Positions 1-8,190 of a DNA stretch of 64,000 nucleotides are shown here, piece after piece. Under the pieces are notes generated by a model. It was given only the letters and a program-made list of their open reading frames with translations, searched no databases and had not been told where the DNA came from. The translations under genes and the position numbers were made by a program. Source of the stretch: CAYWYR01 sp964462685 (GTDB lineage: Bacteria > Bacteroidota > Ignavibacteria > Kapaibacteriales > UBA2268); the NCBI GenBank assembly GCA_964462685.1, contig CAYWYR010000006.1, forward strand, positions 1 to 64,000, given 5' to 3'. Every line of letters begins with the position of its first letter. The first letter of the stretch is position 1.

Positions 1-167
1 CTGCAGCTTATCCCTAAAGCCCTGGATTCCTCGGGCTACGCCACTCGGAATGACAGCTGCTATGACCCGTCATTCCGAGAGTCACTTGTGGCCGAGGAAT
101 CCCGTGACCATTCCTGCAGCTTATCCCTAAAGCCCTGGATTCCTCGGGCTACGCCACTCGGAATGAC
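1..167. repeat. Extragenic inverted-repeat cluster, copies R1-R3
   Basis: Three repeat copies are visible at about 24-54, 69-103 and 137-167. One orientation reads GGATTCCTCGG, then 12 variable bases, then CGGAATGAC; the other reads GTCATTCCGAG, 13 bases, CGAGGAATCCC, so the two are inverted versions of one element. R1 and R3 are exactly 113 bp apart, which defines a dimeric unit of one plus-oriented and one minus-oriented copy joined by short linkers. The same unit returns at 1145-1224 and 1591-1728. No coding sequence is visible here. The cluster runs to the left edge of the window, so its full extent is unknown. Confidence 0.9.
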
Positions 168-277
168 ATACCACTTGCCTTTATTGGAAATATCTTAAAA
201 AATATGTATATTGATGAGTTGTAAAATTAACTTTACTTCAACTATTTGTCATATAAACCAACCTATTATCAAAGTTT

Positions 278-1108
278 ATGAAAAAACTTTTTTTAGCGTT
301 CGCCCTTTCGTCTTTTATTTTCACTACTGCATGTGATGATGAGGATGGTACTAATGCTCCAATACTTTCAGATGAACTAGCTTTAGAAAGAATAACTTTT
401 CTTCAGGAATCGAATGATTCACCGAGTGATATTATTTATGAATATAATTCTCAGGGAGTATCCAAGATTATATGGGACGGATTCGAACAAGATTTTAATC
501 CTCAATTTGACTTCTCTTACAGTGATGGGCGTATTAAAGAAATTAATGCTAGAGTAGAAGATGATGAAGATTTGTGGATTGTGGATTTAGTATTTGAATA
601 CTTAGGCGATAGAATTGTTAAAAATTATAAAGATTATTATTATAGTGATGAAGATACGACGAGCTATAATCAAACTCTTGAACTGCTTTACTTAGATGAT
701 TATATAACAAGTGTAAAATATACTGATTACGATAATGAAGGGAACGAAGATATTGTAGAAACAATGAATATATCTATTTCAGAAAGCTATGATTATCACA
801 TCGAATATAATAGAGAAGATGATTATCCATATTGGGAACCCACTGAGTATTTTATAAATGTAATCCCAGATTCAAAAAATCCATACTTCAATAATGAGCA
901 AATAGCTCCTTACTATTATAGAGGACCAGAACTTACCCTTTTCAGAGAATTAATAAAGGAAATATATGTGTCCTATGATTCTGGTGAGAAGGAACTGTAT
1001 CTAAAAGCAGATTATGAATTTGATGCTCAAAACCGCCCGATTCTGATACGTCAATCGGAAGATGGTGATGTTTATCAGGACTTATTTGCTTTAACATATA
1101 AGAATTGA
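278..1108 (+). CDS. Putative lipoprotein of unknown function (276 aa)
   Basis: The N-terminus has a lysine-containing start, a hydrophobic core and a lipobox ending in Cys19 (FTTAC), followed by acidic residues. That pattern predicts a lipoprotein anchored in the outer membrane or periplasmic face. The rest is rich in Asp, Glu, Tyr and Asn, with strings such as YEYNSQG and YEFDAQNRP that recall the beta-strand repeats of Bacteroidota lipoproteins with YD-like or DUF4595-like folds. The family link is only suggestive. The gene is AT-rich and sits alone between two clusters of the 113-bp repeat, so it may be a passenger of the repeat island. No catalytic motif was seen. Confidence 0.7.
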   Translation: MKKLFLAFALSSFIFTTACDDEDGTNAPILSDELALERITFLQESNDSPSDIIYEYNSQGVSKIIWDGFEQDFNPQFDFSYSDGRIKEINARVEDDEDLWIVDLVFEYLGDRIVKNYKDYYYSDEDTTSYNQTLELLYLDDYITSVKYTDYDNEGNEDIVETMNISISESYDYHIEYNREDDYPYWEPTEYFINVIPDSKNPYFNNEQIAPYYYRGPELTLFRELIKEIYVSYDSGEKELYLKADYEFDAQNRPILIRQSEDGDVYQDLFALTYKN

Positions 1109-1144
1109 TATTTCTCTAATTTATCAGTAGCTTCATATAGCCCT

Positions 1145-1224
1145 GGATTCCTCGGGCTACGCCACTCGGAATGACAGCTGCTATTACCCGTCATTCCGAG
1201 AGTCACTTGTGACCGAGGAATCCC
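1145..1224. repeat. Extragenic repeat cluster, copies R4-R5
   Basis: One inverted pair of the 113-bp unit: a GGATTCCTCGG-type copy at 1145-1175 and a GTCATTCCGAG-type copy at 1190-1224, joined by AGCTGCTATTACCC. The linker differs by one base from the AGCTGCTATGACCC linker of the other clusters. It lies 36 bp after the lipoprotein gene and 78 bp before the GIY-YIG gene. Confidence 0.9.
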
Positions 1225-1302
1225 GAACTTTTATTTCTAAGGGTTTCTCGGATATAAACACTCGGTGCAGAGATTAATTAAAGATAATTTTTATTTTAGG
1301 AA

Positions 1303-1590
1303 ATGGGAAAATGCTATACATATATATTAACAAACTCAAGAAATACTGTTTTCTATATAGGAGTTACTACCAATCTTAAAAAAAGAATTTGGGAGCATAA
1401 AAATAAATTAGTAGATGGTTTTACCAAAAGATATAATATCAACAAGTTAGTTAAATACAATACTCATTTAACCATTACTGATGCAATTGAATATGAGAAA
1501 AGTATGAAAAAATGGTCAAGGAAGAAAAAGATAAGTATGATTGAAGATTCAAACAAGTTTTACCAAGATTTATATAATACTATATTATGA
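1303..1590 (+). CDS. GIY-YIG nuclease domain protein (95 aa)
   Basis: A stand-alone GIY-YIG domain of the small UvrC-N/YhbQ type. The first motif reads YTYILTN with FYIGVT ten residues later (the GIY and YIG equivalents). It is followed by the arginine of the LKKRIWEHK helix (the catalytic Arg region) and a later conserved Glu in AIEYEKSMKKW. The length of about 95 residues is normal for these one-domain nucleases, which cut DNA using a tyrosine, an arginine and a glutamate-bound metal ion. The gene lies inside the repeat island: repeats begin at its stop codon and another pair ends 78 bp upstream. That context suggests a role with the repeats, but this is inference; DNA repair or homing-like cutting are alternatives. 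Confidence 0.85.
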   Translation: MGKCYTYILTNSRNTVFYIGVTTNLKKRIWEHKNKLVDGFTKRYNINKLVKYNTHLTITDAIEYEKSMKKWSRKKKISMIEDSNKFYQDLYNTIL

Positions 1591-1728
1591 CAGCTGCTAT
1601 GACCCGTCATTCCGAGAGTCACTTGTGACCGAGGAATCCCGTGACCATTCCTGCAGCTTATCCCTAAAGCCCTGGATTCCTCGGGCTACGCCACTCGGAA
1701 TGACAGCTGCTATGACCCGTCATTCCGA
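1591..1728. repeat. Extragenic repeat cluster, copies R6-R8
   Basis: Starts right at the GIY-YIG stop codon with CAGCTGCTATGACCC. Full copies lie at 1606-1640 (GTCATTCCGAG type) and 1674-1704 (GGATTCCTCGG type), and a truncated copy at 1719-1728 stops after GTCATTCCGA. The distance from 1606 to 1719 is again 113 bp. The truncated end abuts a different repeat family at 1739-1816. Confidence 0.9.
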
Positions 1729-1738
1729 TCTGTCATCC

Positions 1739-1816
1739 TTGCGCTTAGCTTTGTCATCCTGAACTTGTCGAAGGATAAGACAAGACCAAAGTTTGGTGTG
1801 TCTACATTTCGACAAG
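1739..1816. repeat. Second extragenic repeat family (CTTGTCGAA palindrome)
   Basis: GTCATCCTGAACTTGTCGAA at 1753-1772 continues as GGAT, resembling the GTCATCC...TTGTCGAAGGAT extragenic repeats seen in many bacterial genomes. A 9-bp arm CTTGTCGAA (1764-1772) is matched by its exact inverse TTCGACAAG at 1808-1816, giving a hairpin with a 35-base loop. A related remnant (ATCGAGCTTGTCGAGAG) occurs at about 63540-63556, between lpxD and rpe. Confidence 0.7.
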
Positions 1817-1873
1817 CCCAATATGACACGGACATTTTTTTTAGTATTCACTCGGAATTACTGCTTATTTATC

Positions 1874-2194
1874 TCAATCCTTCTTATCACTAGTTGTAGA
1901 TGTGGTTTTATTCGTGCTGGTTGGTTTAGCGTCGCCGCTCTGTGTATCTGATTTAGTCGTGCCATCGGTACTAGCTGTAGTTGTACTGCTCCCAGCATAA
2001 TCCGTCTTGTACCAACCTGAGCCTTTCAGTATAAATCCTGTGCCACCGCCTACTTTACGCTGTACTTTCCGAGGGCTCTCGGGATCATAACCCGGAACGT
2101 CTTCTGGCCAATATTCAAGCGGCTTATCATTCATGGATTGTTTGTATTCGAACATCTCACCGTTTTCAATATCTCTATAGATGTATGTTGGCAT
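1874..2194 (-). CDS. FmdB-like protein lacking the zinc ribbon cysteines (106 aa)
   Basis: The frame of the FmdB family is clear: MPTYIYRDIENGEMFEY at the start, then QSMNDKPL, and the conserved tail GFILKGSGWYKTDYA at about residues 53-67. Standard FmdB proteins carry two CxxC pairs between these blocks; this one has no cysteine at all. Residues 68-106 are a Ser/Thr/Lys/Asp-rich, probably disordered tail. FmdB proteins are small putative regulators of unclear function. Without the cysteines, zinc binding by the usual site is not possible. The gene diverges from the SpoIIE-type phosphatase gene at 2307, with 112 bp between them. Confidence 0.8.
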   Translation of the reverse strand: MPTYIYRDIENGEMFEYKQSMNDKPLEYWPEDVPGYDPESPRKVQRKVGGGTGFILKGSGWYKTDYAGSSTTTASTDGTTKSDTQSGDAKPTSTNKTTSTTSDKKD

Positions 2195-2306
2195 ATTAGG
2201 GTATGGTTATTTAGTTGTTATCAATACTTTGACAAGTCTGATTAAATGACGATTTTGCGGAACTTGTCAGTTAGCATATACACAAAAATAGATAGCGGCC
2301 ATTTAA

Positions 2307-5093
2307 TTGCAAAAGTACGGAAAACAGCTCTTTCAGGTTTTGATCCTGCTTTTGGTATGTATATCAGTATCAATATCAGTATTCTTCCTGCTCTCCATCA
2401 GTAATCGGGTTACCGACGAAACCGACTTTTTCCGTTCGCGAAACCGCATATATACTACAGATACCATAAATGGTAAAAGAGTTGTATCCGATAGCGGTGG
2501 TTTGATAATTTCAGATTATACTATCCCACCTGGCGTTCTTCTATTAATGGTAAACAATAAACCCATAGTTGATAGTTATGAGCTGGATGCAGAGCTATCA
2601 AGGTTTAGCGGGCAGGACGATGTTCTCATCTGGGTTATAGATAATAAACAACAGGTAGGTAATGAGGTTGTAGTTAAGGCTGATATGCTCAATGACAGTA
2701 CACTATCAAGCTTTGAAAACGCCCTAATTGTAATGGATGTAGAGGAAGGGGGCGTAGCCAGTCGTGCCGGAATCAAGCGTGGTGATATTGTGGTGGCCAT
2801 AAATGATATCTCGATTAGCCCAAGTATTACATCAGCGAACATATTGGATAATCTATCCCCGGGAAATATCGCCAAATACGATATTATCAGGGGCGACCAG
2901 AATATAGAGATTAACGTTAAGCTGGCTAAATTCGGGATCTCGATTATATCTTTCTCTATTTTCCTCTGTGCTATGCTGTGCTATTTTATCGGGGGGTTTA
3001 TAGGTCTTAAAAGGCCTGCGGTTAAAGCGGCTCGACTTGCATCATTAGCTATCATAGGCGTTGGCAATCTCATAATAATACAGCAGGACTTTTCGTTTGA
3101 TGAAACCGTCGGTGGCGGGCTGATGGGCCTATACTTGGTATTGGCACTCTTTATTGTGCCGGCACTATTACTGCACAGCACCTATTATTTCCCCGAGCAG
3201 AATAAGAATATAACTACCAGAAGATGGACTGTACTTATTCCTTATGTTATCGGAATCATATCTCTTGCTGTGATTATGGGTCTGATAGCGGTTAGTGAGG
3301 ATGATCCACTGGATACTGCTGTGAATGTGGTTTTCGGATTCGTTGCCGCTATTATTCTCTTTGGTTTGATAGTGCACCTATCGTTCAAGCCTGAAACCAA
3401 ACCGAGCGGCTCGGCCAGAACGCTAAAAGCATCGATGGTAATAGTTCCGTTGGTATTTATCCTAACCCAGTTTTTCTCTATTGATTATGGCCAGTTGAAC
3501 AGGTTGTTTGTTCTTGTGCTGGTTCTCATTCCCTTCGTGTATTTATATACGATGGTCAAATCCCGATTACTTGAATTTGATTTTAAGGTGAGGCGAAACG
3601 TACAGTACGCCGTTAGCTATATTATTATTCTCTTAGGTGCCGTGATTACAGGCATAGTATCCATTTATCTGATATCACAAATCGAATTGCAGATCCCGAA
3701 CCTACATTTCAGGGGTTATGAACTGGAAGTAATCGATTCGGAGCTTAGTGATACAAAAACAGCTTTTTGGACAAGGTTTATCCTCACTTTTATATCGTTG
3801 ATTACCATATATGGTATCTACCGCCTTTATCAGATTATATATAGTAATATGCAGAGGGTGTTTTACAGAGAGGCTGGAGATAAAACCTCTGTTTATAAGC
3901 AACTCGAAGAATCAATCCCTGAATCTGGAAAATTATTTGAGAATCTGCCAAGTTCAATCTCAAAGGTAATGCAGACATATAGTGCAGCCATTATAGAAAT
4001 AAGAAAGGGAAAGTTAGTCAATTTATATTCTTACAGATCACATTTAGATATCCGCTCGCTCGATCTATCAGATTATTCAAAAGAGATTTTAGAGATAGCC
4101 GAAGAATTTGATAAAGCTTTTTTGACAGACTATCTCCCGGAATCGGCATCCGTCCTAAAAAAAGAGTTTCCTTTTACCGCCCCAATAAGAATAGGTACGA
4201 AGCTGGAAGCACTTGTTCTATCTGGCCGAAAACTATCTGATTCCAAATATAGAGAAAAGGATATTGAGCTTCTGGAATATATCGCATCTGGAATATCTCA
4301 GCTAATGGAAAGGGATCAGCTGTATAATGAGGTAGCCAAACGAGAGCGCGTACATCAGGAAATAGAGCTCGCACGCAAAATCCAAAAACTATCCCTTCCT
4401 ACAAAAATGCCTGAGGCTAAGGGGCTTGATATAGCGGCTTTTTCTAATCCCGCTTATGAAGTCGGCGGTGATTTTTATGAGATGTATGCTGAAAACGACA
4501 GACTGACTGTTGTAATAGGGGATGTAAGCGGGAAAGGCGCTTCCGCGGCCATGTATATGTCCAAGGCACAGGGGATGACAGCGGCACTAAACGAATTTGA
4601 AGCGTCCCCAGGTGAATTCCTCAAGAAATTCAATAAGCTACTTGAACCTTATATGGTAAGGGGAGACTATTTAACAGCCTTGTGTGCAAGATTCGATACT
4701 AAAAGGAGTATCTTCGAGTATTCGAGGGCAGGCCACGTTCCTATGCTTCATTTCCATAGCGGCACCCGGGAAATATCCGCATATCAGACAAAAGGTCTAG
4801 GTATTGGTTTTCAAGGGCAGAAATTATTTGACCGTAATTTGGAATCGGTAGAAATAAAATATGAAGAAGATGATATCTTCGTTCTTTATACTGACGGGTT
4901 GGACGAGGCGAGAAACGAAATAGGTGAGGAATACGGAACCGATAGACTGCAAAAGATCATCGCGGAGAATTCTCATCTCAACAGCAAAGAAATGATCGAT
5001 CTGATAAAAGAACGCATCAGAGAATTTACGGGCGAGCGTAGCCAGTTTGATGATCTTTCAGTCTGTATTATCAAAGCCAATGGCGACCGGTAA
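2307..5093 (+). CDS. PDZ-membrane-GAF-like-SpoIIE protein phosphatase (928 aa)
   Basis: Predicted start is TTG. A first membrane helix (about residues 9-31) is followed by an extracytoplasmic part with a PDZ domain (about 130-205, AGIKRGDIVVAIND) and perhaps a degenerate second PDZ before it. Roughly nine hydrophobic helices follow between about 207 and 510. A cytoplasmic GAF-like region (about 540-675) and a helical linker (LARKIQKLSLPTKMP) lead into a C-terminal PP2C/SpoIIE domain (about 700-925). Its metal-binding residues are present: VGGDFYEM, GDVSGKGASAAM, LYTDGLDEA and FDDLSV. Family knowledge says such enzymes dephosphorylate anti-sigma factor antagonists. The likely role is to convert an envelope signal into partner switching, but no anti-sigma or STAS gene is in the window. 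Confidence 0.85.
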   Translation: MQKYGKQLFQVLILLLVCISVSISVFFLLSISNRVTDETDFFRSRNRIYTTDTINGKRVVSDSGGLIISDYTIPPGVLLLMVNNKPIVDSYELDAELSRFSGQDDVLIWVIDNKQQVGNEVVVKADMLNDSTLSSFENALIVMDVEEGGVASRAGIKRGDIVVAINDISISPSITSANILDNLSPGNIAKYDIIRGDQNIEINVKLAKFGISIISFSIFLCAMLCYFIGGFIGLKRPAVKAARLASLAIIGVGNLIIIQQDFSFDETVGGGLMGLYLVLALFIVPALLLHSTYYFPEQNKNITTRRWTVLIPYVIGIISLAVIMGLIAVSEDDPLDTAVNVVFGFVAAIILFGLIVHLSFKPETKPSGSARTLKASMVIVPLVFILTQFFSIDYGQLNRLFVLVLVLIPFVYLYTMVKSRLLEFDFKVRRNVQYAVSYIIILLGAVITGIVSIYLISQIELQIPNLHFRGYELEVIDSELSDTKTAFWTRFILTFISLITIYGIYRLYQIIYSNMQRVFYREAGDKTSVYKQLEESIPESGKLFENLPSSISKVMQTYSAAIIEIRKGKLVNLYSYRSHLDIRSLDLSDYSKEILEIAEEFDKAFLTDYLPESASVLKKEFPFTAPIRIGTKLEALVLSGRKLSDSKYREKDIELLEYIASGISQLMERDQLYNEVAKRERVHQEIELARKIQKLSLPTKMPEAKGLDIAAFSNPAYEVGGDFYEMYAENDRLTVVIGDVSGKGASAAMYMSKAQGMTAALNEFEASPGEFLKKFNKLLEPYMVRGDYLTALCARFDTKRSIFEYSRAGHVPMLHFHSGTREISAYQTKGLGIGFQGQKLFDRNLESVEIKYEEDDIFVLYTDGLDEARNEIGEEYGTDRLQKIIAENSHLNSKEMIDLIKERIREFTGERSQFDDLSVCIIKANGDR

Positions 5094-5124
5094 AATATTC
5101 CATAACTAATAATATCTTCATAAT

Positions 5125-7014
5125 ATGAGCAAATGGTCAACCGAGGACTCGCGAGAGCTTTATAATATATCGGGATGGGGAGCTGGCTTCTATGATATTT
5201 CCGAAAATGGCGAAGCTATAGTTACTATAGATGGGAAAATGCCGGTCTCCGTACCTGAAATTATCAAGGATATGGCAGCCAGGGATATATCAACACCATT
5301 GCTATTGCGATTTCCTCAGATCATTGAAAAACGGATAGCTCTTATTAACTCATGCTTTAAAAAAGCTTCTGAGGTTTATGGCTATAAAGCTAAGTCGATT
5401 ACTGTTTTCCCTATTAAGGTAAATCAGATGAGGCATGTAGTTGAAGAGATAGTAAGGGCAGGTAGTAAGTTTAATATAGGGTTGGAAGCAGGTTCAAAGC
5501 CTGAGCTACACGCCGTTCTGGCACTCGCCGATAATGATGATGCGCCGATAATATGCAATGGCTACAAAGATGAAGAGTTTATTGAGCTCGCTCTTTTAGC
5601 TAAGAAAATGGGTAAGCAGGTTTATCTTGTCGTTGAAAAGCTGAACGAACTGAAACTTATCATAAAAATCGCAAAAAAGCTCTATGTAAAAGCCAACATC
5701 GGAATTAGGATTAAGCTTGCTAGCTCTGGTAGCGGTAAATGGGAGGATTCCGGTGGGGATAAATCAAAGTTCGGCCTTACAGCCGCGGAGCTTATGGAAG
5801 CGATAGAAATCGCTCGATCCGAAGATTATCTCGATAACATTAAGCTTATACATTTCCATCTCGGCAGCCAGATAACTAAGATCAGAAGAATAAAATCTGC
5901 CCTCAGAGAAGTAGGCCAGTTCTATGTAGAGGTAAAAAAAGCAGGCTGTAACATCGATCATGTTGATATCGGAGGTGGTCTCGGGGTCGATTATGACGGA
6001 ACTAAAAGCTCAAACGCTTCCTCGATGAATTATTCTGTGCAGGAGTATGCAAATGATGCAGTATTCACTATTACCGATACAGCTGATAAAAACGGACTTG
6101 ATCACCCCAACATTATTACCGAATCAGGCAGGGCTATTACTGCACACCACTCTGTACTTGTTTTTGATGTATTGGAAAGGGCAAGCAACCCTGTTATCAG
6201 TAAAGGTTTTGAACCAGACGAAAACGCACATGAACTGGTTAAAGAAGGTTTTCAGATACTGAAAAAACTAAGTATCAATACCATAAGCGAAGCATGGCAC
6301 GATATACAACAGATCAGGCAGGAATCTTTGGATCTCTTTTCGCTAGGCCATCTGGGGTTAGATACAAGGGCTACTGTGGAAAGACTTTTCTGGACTATTA
6401 CAAAAAGTATAGAAGTATTAAGTCGAGATCTAAAATATCAAGATTCCGATTTTCTGAAAATACCTATGATGCTATCTGATAAGTACTTTTGCAATTTTTC
6501 ACTTTTCCAGTCGCTACCCGATAGTTGGGCTATAGATCAGATATTCCCGGTAATGCCTATTGATCGGCTATGGGAGATGCCTTCTGTAAATGCTACACTG
6601 CAGGATATAACTTGTGATTCTGATGGAAAAATAGATCACTTTATCGGGCAGGGCACCCATAGCTTTAGCCTGCCTGTACACGCTTTAAAAGAAAATGAGA
6701 CTTACTATATAGCGGTATTCTTAGCTGGTGCATATCAGGAGATTCTGGGTGATTTGCATAATCTTTTCGGCGATACGAATGCAGCACATATCATCGCTAC
6801 TTCAAAAGGATATGAGATAAAGCAGATTGTTGAAGGCGAAACCGTTGATGAAGTCCTGGATTATGTGGAATTTAGCTCCAAAAGGTTGGTAAGGGATATG
6901 GAAAGCTGGGTAAGCCGAAGCATTAAATCCGGTAGAATCTCCCAAGCAGAGGGCAAGGAATATTTAGCCATGTATAGGTCAGGATTGTATGGATATACTT
7001 ATTTAGAGAAATAA
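5125..7014 (+). CDS. Biosynthetic arginine decarboxylase (629 aa)
   Basis: Matches the long biosynthetic arginine decarboxylase family (PLP fold III), which makes agmatine from arginine on the way to putrescine and spermidine. The start resembles the family N-terminus (YNISGWGAGFYDI). The PLP lysine lies in FPIKVNQ (about residue 92), and other marks are FHLGSQI, DIGGGLGVDYDG and ESGRAITAHH. A C-terminal block FCNFSLFQSLPDSWAI contains the second active-site region. Length is normal for SpeA. The stop codon overlaps the start of the next small gene (TAATG), so the two are probably translated together. It follows the SpoIIE gene by 31 bp and may share its transcript. Confidence 0.95.
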   Translation: MSKWSTEDSRELYNISGWGAGFYDISENGEAIVTIDGKMPVSVPEIIKDMAARDISTPLLLRFPQIIEKRIALINSCFKKASEVYGYKAKSITVFPIKVNQMRHVVEEIVRAGSKFNIGLEAGSKPELHAVLALADNDDAPIICNGYKDEEFIELALLAKKMGKQVYLVVEKLNELKLIIKIAKKLYVKANIGIRIKLASSGSGKWEDSGGDKSKFGLTAAELMEAIEIARSEDYLDNIKLIHFHLGSQITKIRRIKSALREVGQFYVEVKKAGCNIDHVDIGGGLGVDYDGTKSSNASSMNYSVQEYANDAVFTITDTADKNGLDHPNIITESGRAITAHHSVLVFDVLERASNPVISKGFEPDENAHELVKEGFQILKKLSINTISEAWHDIQQIRQESLDLFSLGHLGLDTRATVERLFWTITKSIEVLSRDLKYQDSDFLKIPMMLSDKYFCNFSLFQSLPDSWAIDQIFPVMPIDRLWEMPSVNATLQDITCDSDGKIDHFIGQGTHSFSLPVHALKENETYYIAVFLAGAYQEILGDLHNLFGDTNAAHIIATSKGYEIKQIVEGETVDEVLDYVEFSSKRLVRDMESWVSRSIKSGRISQAEGKEYLAMYRSGLYGYTYLEK

Positions 7015-7223
7015 TGGCTGTTAAAAAGTATATTTACGAAGGGCGCGACCTATTTGAGATTTTAGGCAAAAAAAGTGACGCTGAAAACGAAGAATTTATC
7101 AATAAGTGCCTTATTGAAGGTAGAAAGACAGTACTCAGAAACCAAAAAGATCAGAGGCATACTCAAAAAATCATACATTTCAACAAGGTAATCAAAGCTT
7201 TACCTGAAAAAAAAACTGGCTGA
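7014..7223 (+). CDS. Small basic protein coupled to speA, unknown function (69 aa)
   Basis: Starts at the ATG embedded in the speA stop (TAATG), a typical arrangement for translational coupling, and so is likely real. The product is Lys/Arg-rich with an acidic middle (ILGKKSDAENEEFI) and no membrane segment, signal peptide or metal motif. I do not recognise the family. The tight overlap suggests a job linked to arginine decarboxylase or polyamines, but nothing in the sequence shows it. Confidence 0.6.
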   Translation: MAVKKYIYEGRDLFEILGKKSDAENEEFINKCLIEGRKTVLRNQKDQRHTQKIIHFNKVIKALPEKKTG

Positions 7224-7258
7224 ATATGTCAAGACTTTTTTAAATATGGAATAGAAGA

Positions 7259-8137
7259 ATGGCGACTAATAAAATGCTGATCGAAGAAAGAACAAGAGAT
7301 ATCGGTAGCTTCTTGGTAGGTAGGCTATTGCCCGTTAGGGAGAAAAGACAGATAGGCCCTTTCACTTTTGTCGATCACATGGGCCCGGTAAAAGTAAAGC
7401 CAGGACAATATTTTGATATAGATCAGCACCCTCATATCGGTCTATCTACTTTAACTTATCTTTTGGAAGGTAGCATACAGCATAGGGATAGTACAGGTGC
7501 TGACTGCATTATTGGTGCGGGTGATGTAGGATTTATGACAGCTGGGAAAGCAGTCGCCCATACAGAAAGAACTCCAGTGCATCTACGGGAGTCCGATAAA
7601 GAATATACTATGCACGGATACCAGATATGGGTAGCTATGCCCAAGGAAAAGGAGGATATGGAGCCCCGTTTTGACTTTGTATCCAAAGATGACCTACCTA
7701 AGTGGAATGCTTCCGGTTTGGAGTTTATTCTAGTTGCTGGTAAAGGATATGGATATACCTCTTCTTTGCCAGTCCATAGCGATCTATTTATGCTGGATGT
7801 AAAATCTACCACTGATACATTTTTAGATGTTAAAGATAAACTGGAAGGTGAAATCGGAATAATAGTGATACAAGGCGGTATTGAAAGCGATGGGGAGTTG
7901 ATAGGGAAAGGCTCAATGATGATATCCAAAACAGAGGATGAGTGTAGGGTAAATGTGAAATCAGATTCCAGGCTTCTAGTGTTCGGCGGTCAAGCACTTC
8001 CAGAAAAAAGGTATCTCTACTGGAATTTTGTATCAAGCAACAGGGACAAAATCGATCAAGCCAAAGAAATGTGGGAAAACAAGGAATTCCCAAAAGTACC
8101 AGGCGATAACACTTATATACCTTTGCCTAAAAAATAA
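7259..8137 (+). CDS. Pirin family protein (292 aa)
   Basis: A bicupin of the pirin family. The iron-binding motif of the N-terminal cupin is visible: HPHIGLSTLTYLLEGSIQHR (about residues 60-79), followed by AGKAVAHTERTP at about 96-107. These give the three histidines and nearby glutamate. The C-terminal cupin is present but less conserved (IIVIQGG...LLVFGGQALPE). Pirins include quercetinase-like dioxygenases and redox-sensing regulators, and the sequence does not tell which this is. It lies 35 bp after the small speA-linked gene and ends at a bidirectional hairpin. Confidence 0.9.
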   Translation: MATNKMLIEERTRDIGSFLVGRLLPVREKRQIGPFTFVDHMGPVKVKPGQYFDIDQHPHIGLSTLTYLLEGSIQHRDSTGADCIIGAGDVGFMTAGKAVAHTERTPVHLRESDKEYTMHGYQIWVAMPKEKEDMEPRFDFVSKDDLPKWNASGLEFILVAGKGYGYTSSLPVHSDLFMLDVKSTTDTFLDVKDKLEGEIGIIVIQGGIESDGELIGKGSMMISKTEDECRVNVKSDSRLLVFGGQALPEKRYLYWNFVSSNRDKIDQAKEMWENKEFPKVPGDNTYIPLPKK

Positions 8138-8139
8138 AA

Positions 8140-8163
8140 AAGCCAGCTTTTATAAGCTAGCTT
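8140..8163. terminator. Bidirectional terminator between pirin and LolA-like genes
   Basis: AAGCCAGCTT and AAGCTAGCTT pair over 10 bp with one mismatch around a 4-base loop, with A-runs before and after the stem, so it can end transcription from both convergent genes. Confidence 0.65.
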
Positions 8164-8190
8164 CATAAAAAAGGAGAAAAAGTATGATTC

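Noticed and set aside
1..1728. CRISPR array
   Set aside because: Repeats alternate orientation and have short linkers with the same sequence, not unique spacers of constant length, and no cas gene is near.
1541..1762. 73-residue frame over the end of the GIY-YIG gene
   Set aside because: It is out of frame with the nuclease and consists almost entirely of translated repeat sequence.
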